From positions 9,548,001-9,612,000 of the forward strand of contig JAULSR010000002.1 of the NCBI GenBank assembly GCA_030512295.1: a DNA stretch of 64,000 bases, written 5' to 3'. A program made the position numbers and the translations under genes. Shown here one piece after another: positions 56,649-64,000 of the stretch. The notes below the pieces were generated by a model. That model had not been told where the DNA came from and ran no database searches. It saw only the letters and a list, made by a program, of their open reading frames with translations. The first letter of the stretch is position 1; each line of letters begins with the position of its first letter. The stretch is from Bombardia bombarda. Lineage: Eukaryota; Ascomycota; Sordariomycetes; Sordariales; Lasiosphaeriaceae.

Positions 56649-56866
56649 ATCACGGGCTTAGCCTACTCCTAAGCGTAGAATAGCTCGTAAGATACTAGCG
56701 CCTTAGCGCCAAGGCACTAGCACGTGACAGCCCTTTAATTAGCATCTTAGTTAGCACCTTAATTAGCTTTCCTAAGGATAAAACCCTAGCTTAGGCATAC
56801 GGATAATTAGTTCTAGCGTATAACCACAATTATTACAAAGTGCACCTAAGGTTTAGCCCGTCATAG
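56649..56866 (+). repeat. 220-bp palindrome-containing repeat, copy C
   Basis: Direct copy of B (same orientation), 372 bp further on, and the reverse complement of A. It also shows CTAGCGCCTTAGCGCCAAGGCACTAG and ends in TAGCCCGTCATA. Confidence 0.8.
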
Positions 56867-58010
56867 TTGGTTGTACCTTAATTATATTACGCGCAATTGT
56901 TTTTTTATAATCTTTTTAAAATTATTAAAAAGCCTTTTCTTTACGTTATTATAAGATTCCTTTTATATTTTTGTTAACCGAACGGTCGCGAAGTGTTTAC
57001 GTATAACGTAACATATTAAAACTTTTTTAAAAAACCGGTTCGGGCGCCTTATTAACGTGCCGTATCCTTAAACCTAGCAATTAAAACGATTTACTTACCA
57101 CTAAAAAAATTCCTAATTAATTAAAACATTTAATTAAATATTATTAATACTTTTAAAACTATAATTATAATTTAAATTAATAATTATAATTAACCTTTTA
57201 ATAAAATAAACATTTTAATACTTATATTTATACTAACCAAATTAAACCAACCTATTATAGCTACTCCTACTCTGCTTACAAGCCCCCCGGCCACGGATCC
57301 CCCCTTTTGAGCAACCTAGAAAGTAACTCTTACGAAATACCTCGAAAGATTTAGCTTTTTTTATTTCGCTTAAGCCTTAAATGGTATAAATAATAATATA
57401 AATTATTTATTTATTAGCTAGCTCCCTTTTAAATTTATTATAAAAATTATCGAATTAATTAAAAAAAATAAAAATGACGTAAATTTTAAAGTTTTTTAAA
57501 GTATTTTTATTTAAATTAATATTATTATAAAAATTATTATCAATTAAAAAAATACCTTTATTAATTAAAAAAACAAATACTTTTTATAAGTTAATAAATT
57601 TAAAAAAAAACTTATAATATTATAAATTAACGTTATTAATTTTATTAAAAAAAGTAATAAATTATAAACCGTTTATTAAAAGGTTATAATTAAAAATAAT
57701 ACTTATTAAAAGAATTTAAAAAACCTTATAATTTAAATTAACGATGTTTAAACTTAAATTAGTTAAATTTAAATTAAATATAACGGAATAATTACCGAAA
57801 TCGATAACTTCCATAATAAAAAAACTCCCGTCTTTAATATTTTAATTTTTTAACCCCTTTAGTAACGTCCGCCCTTAGGATTTAAAATTTTCATAAAAAA
57901 AAATAAAAATATTATAAAGAATTAATTTGCTTTTAAAAATTAAAAAAACAAAATCTTAAATTATTTTACTTTTAATTCGTATTATTTTTTTAATAAATGT
58001 ATTAAATTTA
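56867..58010. other. AT-rich RIP block, no gene
   Basis: Mostly A/T. A less mutated island (57265-57330, with CAAGCCCCCCGGCCACGGATC) may be an unmutated remnant of another repeat. Confidence 0.6.
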
Positions 58011-58015
58011 TTTTT

Positions 58016-58276
58016 TGTCGGATTTACGATCAATTAGAGGCATATAGCCGTCAGGCTGTGACGGCTGTGATTGGTCGACAGGATGAAAGGTGTACAAAAC
58101 AGTGGGGATTGGTCACGTGTCCTAGGAACCCCTCTAAACACCACCCACTTCTTGTCCCCGTAGTTCGTAATCCTTTTATATAGACAAGCAAATTAATATA
58201 ATAATAATAACCCCCAACTAACCCGTTTTCTACAATTATTATAGTGATTCGTACGAATAACCTTGTTATTTTAATA
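58016..58276 (+). repeat. 5' LTR of the copia-type element (261 bp, lightly mutated)
   Basis: It starts TGTCGG, contains TTTTATATAG near 58175 (TATA-like) and ends TTTTAATA, where CTAACA was presumably the original (TG...CA ends). It aligns without gaps to 63602-63862. Confidence 0.85.
58172..58188 (+). promoter_or_regulatory. TATA-like motif of the LTR
   Basis: CCTTTTATATAGAC lies about 160 bp into the LTR, a usual place for a retrotransposon promoter. The same site is kept in the 3' LTR. Confidence 0.45.
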
Positions 58277-61200
58277 TTGATTAGTGGTTAACCGACTAAG
58301 CTAACCGTAAAATAATAAGGATTCCGACAACGGTAGTAATCGTAGTTCCTACGATTATTAGATAGGAAGCGGTACGAAGGACTATATTCGAAAAAGCACT
58401 AAATATATAGAAAGCCTAATCGATACAGAACTACGAACGCGAGAAAGACTCTTTAACGTACGGAAAAATCGAAACGAAGACTTTAAAGATAGCCGAAAGA
58501 AAGGCTTTACGCTCTATTTAGCTATCTGCGTTTACTATGTATAACGGAGGCGACTATAACCCTTCGTACTAACTTTGCGAAAGACTTAATAGTTAAAAAG
58601 AAAGGCTTTGACCTTATTTAATTACTTATATTTTTCGATAAAGATAATTACGATAACGACTTTATATATAAATAATTATATTATTAATATTACCAATTTA
58701 ATTTAAAAAGGTAAAGATTTCGACCCGATAAATAAAGATTAGGCTATAATAAAAAGATTTAACACTTATTTAGTTAATTATTTCGAGATTTACGATAACG
58801 AGGAATTACGAGACGACGTTTTATTTGAAGCCTTTTAATCCGACTTTATCGATTAGATAAAAAACCACTTTAAGACCCTCGACAAAACTCTCCGTACCAG
58901 CCTTAAACACTTTCTCAACGACCATAGTATTTATTTTAATAAAAAAAGAATAATATTATAACAACTCGTTACGATAGTTCAAAATAAAGAGGCACCCGAA
59001 TAGCCCGATAAAAAAGTTAAGCGGTATTATAAATATAAAAAAAATAAGTTTTAATTATATTATAACCTATACTTTTTTAAGCTCAAAAATATTATTAAAA
59101 GTAATATTATTGCTCCTATTCCGTTAGAGAAGAATAACCCCGTCGCTTTTATTTTGAATAATATCGTTAAAACTTAATTAAATACGATTATTACCGAAAA
59201 CGAACCTTTTAATATATCCGAATATTTAACTAATATAATACCGTAAATATTAATAAATTTTATTAAAATATATAATAATAATAATAAAAAGTTTAAAAAC
59301 GGACTTTATAATATTTTAAATTTTAAGGTTTAAATCTTTAAAAACTTTTATAAAAAAACTAATATTCTACTTTATTTATATTATAAAACATATTCGATTA
59401 TATTAAAAAATAAAGCTAAATAATTCTATTTCGACCGTTTAATAAAAAAAAACTTTAATTTTAATAAAATAATTAACCGTATTAAAAAATTCTTTTATAT
59501 TGTCGAAAACCGTTAAATATATATTTAAAAATAACGATCGATAACCTTCCTTAAGATTATTTAAGCGAACTCCGATAAAAATTTGTTGCAATATTTTAAA
59601 ATCTTTATAAACAAACTATAAAAGATTTATAAAAGATTATCGATATTAAGTAATTATAAAAGAAATTAAAGCTTTATAAAATAACTATTTAATATATATT
59701 AAAGAGTAAACGTATGTAAATTAATAACGATAAAGCTAACTTTTAGTTTTAAAAACGTTACTTTTAAATTAAAAATATTATAAATATTTATATACGTTTT
59801 AAAAAAACTATCCGTTAATAATAATATTTTACCGATTAAAGATTAAAAGACGTTAATTAATATTAAGTTAATCGATAATACGAAAGCGGATAGTTTATTA
59901 TTAAAAAAAACTATCGAACGAACCTTTAAAGCGGCGGATTATATAAGTTAATTAAAAGTAATAAGAAGTGCTTCGTATATAAAAAATAAAGCTATTAATT
60001 TATAAAATATCCGATTTTTAAACGTTAATTAAATATAACTAATAACGAAAATATATATAAAAAATAAATAAAAAAAAGACCGATTTTATTTAATTTTTAA
60101 TAGATTTTAAAAGTATTAATATTAACGAAAGCGAAGCCGAAATTAAAGCTAATTTCGAAATTTAATTAACTGTAAGAATAATATTTAAACCGGAGTTTAA
60201 AAGCTTTTTAACGGCATACGGCCCGGTTAACGGCGAGGAGATAATTAATTTTTTAATAATTAAGCGATAATATATGTAATAACGATAACCGACTTATTTA
60301 AACGATCTCCGAACGAACCTACATCTTTTTTTTACTTTAAAAGCCGATATAATTTAAAGACTTTTTAAAGTATTATACTTAATATAAATATAATAAGTAT
60401 ATTAATAGCTAACGAAAACTAAATTAAAGTATTTTAAAAGAAAATCTTTAGTATTAAAATTAATATTTTAACGGCTAAATAATATCGTATATAGTTTAAA
60501 AATAATTTTAAAAAATATATTTTTCGAAATTATAATTATAGAAACTCCCTTTAAAATTATTAACTTCTAAGTCGTTTTAGCGAATATTTTGTTTTTATTT
60601 TATTTTTCGGATATAAATAAGTATAATATTTATTTTAATAATATCCTTAATATTTTAATTTATTAAAATAAAAGCTATCCGATTATATAAAAATAAAGCT
60701 ATTTTTAATTTTTATTAAATAATATAAAAAAAATTATTATATAATATTATTTAATAAAAATGGAATTATATTAATTATATTAATAATTCGGTTATTCGGC
60801 GATAAAACGTTTATATAAAGTATTTATATAAATAAGCTATAATAATTTAAATTATAACGTTATTAAAAAAATTAATAAGTTTTATTATTAATATTAAATA
60901 TAAAATAATAACCCTAGTAAATTTAAATTTACTTTTTATAATAAGATTGATTTTAATTACCGAATAATAATAAATATTATATATATTAATAAAAGGCTAG
61001 TTATTTATATTATTGACGAAGCTACTTTTTTTTAAACCGTACGATTTTTTTAAAAAATAATAATAAAAGTAATATAAAATATAATTCGGGCTATATAGAT
61101 TGATATATATGTTAGATTATTTAATATTATTATTACTGATATAAAAATTAATTTTACGGTAAAAGAATTCGTTAATAACGCTTGTAATATATCGATTAAA

Positions 61201-63601
61201 ATTAAAAAAATTTCTATTAAAACTTATAATTTTATCGGTAAATTAAAGCGGTATTATAAACTATTTAAACGAATATATAAAGTTATTATAATAAACTTAT
61301 AAAGCGTTAATATTATAGTAAACTAAGTTTTTTAAATAGTTATTAAAGCAATTAATAATATTGTAAGTTTAAACGGTTTAATATTTATACTTTTTATTTT
61401 CGAAATATATTTTTAAATAATTAATTTATCGCCCCGATTTTTTTTTATTAAGGTATATACGAAAATAATACAAAAAGTAATAATAAAAATACGTACTTTT
61501 AAAGTAAAAAGATAAATATCCGAAGCTTTGGGTACTTATAACGGCTTGAATAATTTGGAAATATTTAACTTCTTTTTTTAAAGCGAAGTAAAAGTATAGC
61601 GAAAAGTTTATAAATGGACCGGCTTATATATATTATTCGCATATAATAAAAAAACTTATATAATTAAAGTTAACGGTAAACTTACTAACTTTTATATTAT
61701 AATAATTAAACTATATTATTATAATAATTTAACTGTTACCCTAACTTAGGATAAGATTAAAAGACTTTATAATAATAACGACTACGACGATAAATAGACT
61801 CCTTTATAGGAAAAAATCCGAGTATTAAAGCGGCGAGGACGTCCCTTTAAGTTAAAGAATAAGGCGAAGCCGAACCTTAATATGGATATAGTAATGATTA
61901 AGGGTATAGATTTTATAATAACTTATTTAATAATAAAAAAAATTAAGGATTATAATTTAGTAGTTTAATTCCGTTAAGAAAGGAAGATTTTAATAATTAG
62001 CGAACTTTTTTCCCTTTTTAATTAAAAGGAAGTCGAAGTTTTTATTAAACGAAAGGTCTTTATATTTTAAAGGTACGACTTAGAGAAATATAAAAATATA
62101 TATATTTTCAAATCGCGTATAATATAAAAGATTAAAAGTAAAGAAACGGACTTTTTATATAAGAAATCCCGGTTTATAATATAAAGCTATAACGATTAAA
62201 GTAAAAAACTAATATTAATATAAAGCTTTATAATTTAATAAGCGAACTAACGGATTTTAATTGCCTTAGCACCCTCTTTAATTTAATAAAGAATAATATT
62301 ATAAATTCGAAATATTATATAAATATATATATAATTTATAACGGCATTTTAATATACGATTTTAACTTACTTTCTTAAGTAAATTCGCTATAATTATTCG
62401 AAAAGGATAATTATAAAGGTAATTAAGCCGTTATATAATATAGCTGAGGTAAGTATGTATTAGTAGGTAACTTATTTTAAGTATTATCGAAATTAATTAA
62501 ATATAATTATATTAATTTATAATTTATATTTATTAATTATATTAAACGATTTAAAATATTTTATAGTTGTTAGTATATAAATTAATAATATAATCGGCCT
62601 TAACGATTTAAATTTCGAAGTTTTAAAAAAAGAAATAATTAAAAAAATTAAATTTATAGTTAAATTAAAGTAAAAACTAACTTCGGTTAACCTATTTATA
62701 TTTAACGGATGTATTTTAACTTTCCGAAAGGATAATATATTAGCTTTATAATAAAAAAAGCAAAGCGAAAAGCTTAAAATCGTAACTAATATTTAAAAAT
62801 ATATTGAATAATAAGCACGCGGCGCGTATATCGTATCAATCTATTAACCTAAGGCTGTATTCGACTTATCGGCGGCAATATAGTATAAAAAACCTATAAA
62901 AAAAAACGTTACTAAGATAAATAAATAAATTAAATAGTAAATGGAATATATCGACCAAAGTATTAATTACATCCCTTTCGACCTATATACGGCTAAATTA
63001 TTCGTTTACGTAAACGCTTTATTCGTTAATAATAAAAATTTAAATTTATAAATCGGATATATAATTTTCTTAACGAACGAAAAAACAAATAAAAGAAGCT
63101 TTATAATAATAGAAAATATAGTTTATTAATCATTAATTAAATGTAAGCGGATTATAAAAAACGTACTAACTTTAAAGATTTACGCGATAACTAATAGCGT
63201 TAATATAAGCATTTCCTTTAATATAACGATTAATATAATCCTAATTAAACTAAATATCCCGAGTATCCTTATAATTATCTATATTAACTCTTTCTCTTTA
63301 TACAAGTATTTAGTAAAGCTAGGTACTACGAAAGAGAAGCGGCTTATAATAAATATTATAAATATAAAATAAACATACGAGAAACAAAAAATCTTTAAAG
63401 TCCGTTGAATTAACGGCAACGATAACCCGGCCGATATAATAACGAAATTAATATTTAACTAATTTTTATAAGCCTTTATTAATAATAATACATTAAAGGT
63501 AGGAATTTAAACTTCCATAAAACGGAATAGGAAGAATAATAAATAATAAAGCCTTTAATAAAGGAAGAAGTTAGTCGTTGGAAAAAGTAAAAAATTACTA
63601 A
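58277..63601 (+). pseudogene. Degraded gag-pol interior of the copia-type element
   Basis: No frame is open for any length because nearly all CA/TG pairs appear converted to TA. Recognisable traces, in order, are the integrase-core region around 61.1-61.3 kb and the RNase H/C-terminal region at 63.0-63.45 kb. No intact gag, protease or primer binding site can be identified with confidence. Confidence 0.7.
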
Positions 63602-63862
63602 TATCGGATTTACGATTAATTAAAAGCATATAGCCGTCAAGTTATAACAGCTATAATTGGTCGATAGGATAAAAGGTATGTAAAATAATAAGGATTAGTT
63701 ACGTATTTTAGGAACCCTTCCAAATACCACCCACTTCTTATCCCTATAATTCGTAATCCTTTTATATAAATAAGTAGATTAATATAATAATAATAACCTT
63801 TAATTAACCCGTTCTTTACAATTATTATAATAACTCGTACGAATAACTTTATTATTCTAATA
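63602..63862 (+). repeat. 3' LTR of the copia-type element (261 bp, heavily mutated)
   Basis: Same length as the 5' LTR, with many G-to-A and C-to-T differences (TGTCGG to TATCGG at its start). One A-to-G at about 63690 runs against the trend. Confidence 0.85.
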
Positions 63863-63867
63863 TTTTT

Positions 63868-64000
63868 ATAAACGCTTATTTAAAAAGTAAAATAATAATT
63901 AATATTAAAATTAATAAACATTCTTTAATTTTTTAATAATAAAAAATAATAACGGCTTTCTTCGAAATATTCGCTAACTATTTTATAAATATTAATATAA
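63868..64000. other. AT-rich flank continuing past the window
   Basis: The same RIP-like composition runs to the right edge, so the repeat block is larger than what is shown. Confidence 0.6.

Larger units (their letters stand above)
58011..63867 (+). mobile_element. Ty1/copia-type LTR retrotransposon, RIP-degraded
   Basis: The element is bounded by two 261-bp LTRs (58016-58276 and 63602-63862) and by TTTTT on both sides (58011-58015, 63863-63867), a candidate 5-bp target duplication. The interior is ~5.3 kb with stops throughout. Traces of coding remain: an integrase-core segment near 61138-61300 (an Asp motif followed by NF and, later, a conserved GK-x-x-RYY-like string), and an RNase H-like end near 62990-63450 with DNPAD in the last block (63421 onward). 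Integrase before reverse transcriptase/RNase H is the Ty1/copia order. It cannot encode functional proteins. Confidence 0.85.

Noticed and set aside
54600..64000. Centromere or mitochondrial insertion as explanation for the AT-rich block
   Set aside because: The repeated copies and RIP-type transitions, with LTRs and copia traces, explain the block without it.
1..64000. CRISPR arrays, bacterial operons, prokaryotic regulatory sites
   Set aside because: The window is eukaryotic; no regularly spaced identical repeats with unique spacers are seen.

Overview
The window is nuclear DNA of a filamentous ascomycete (Pezizomycotina, most likely a Sordariomycete). The evidence is short spliceosomal introns of about 50-100 bp with GTRAGT donors, CTRAC/CTGAC branch sites and C/TAG acceptors; fungal-type gene families (WSC protein, DUF7580, Nramp, YAT-type permease, metacaspase, MED22); an intron-containing tRNA; and a block of AT-rich repeats whose copies differ almost only by C-to-T and G-to-A transitions, the mark of repeat-induced point mutation (RIP). 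All splice models were made by eye from the DNA and reading-frame continuity; no transcript or database search was available.

Layout. 1-16.9 kb: the 3' end of a GMC oxidoreductase, a decayed FAD-monooxygenase relic, a four-exon amino acid transporter, a WSC/Ser-Thr-rich wall protein, a DUF1993 protein, a secreted type-B carboxylesterase and a flavin amine oxidase. 17.3-25.4 kb: a frame-broken F-box-like pseudogene, an Nramp metal transporter, an HNH-nuclease-domain gene and, convergent to it, a small spliced gene for an RNase H1 N-terminal (hybrid-binding) domain. 25.9-35.2 kb: tRNA-Asp with intron, a ten-exon amidase, a ubiquitin E2/F-box fusion, an alpha/beta hydrolase and an SDR. 35.4-42.8 kb: a head-to-head pair (zinc-finger protein and DUF7580 protein) and an amino acid permease. 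44.1-54.5 kb: tRNA-Ser, a low-complexity two-exon gene, an aspartic protease, a metacaspase, MED22 and an acidic hypothetical protein.

54.6-64.0 kb is an AT-rich, RIP-mutated block with no intact gene. It holds three copies of a ~220-bp palindrome-containing repeat and a Ty1/copia-type LTR retrotransposon with two 261-bp LTRs, the 3' LTR far more mutated than the 5' one.

The genes form no obvious pathway. The first 35 kb is rich in secreted hydrolases, oxidoreductases and transporters. The most unusual items are the E2-F-box fusion, the stand-alone RNase H1 N-domain gene beside an HNH gene, the divergent zinc-finger/DUF7580 pair, and a protease intron that would encode a membrane-type segment if retained.
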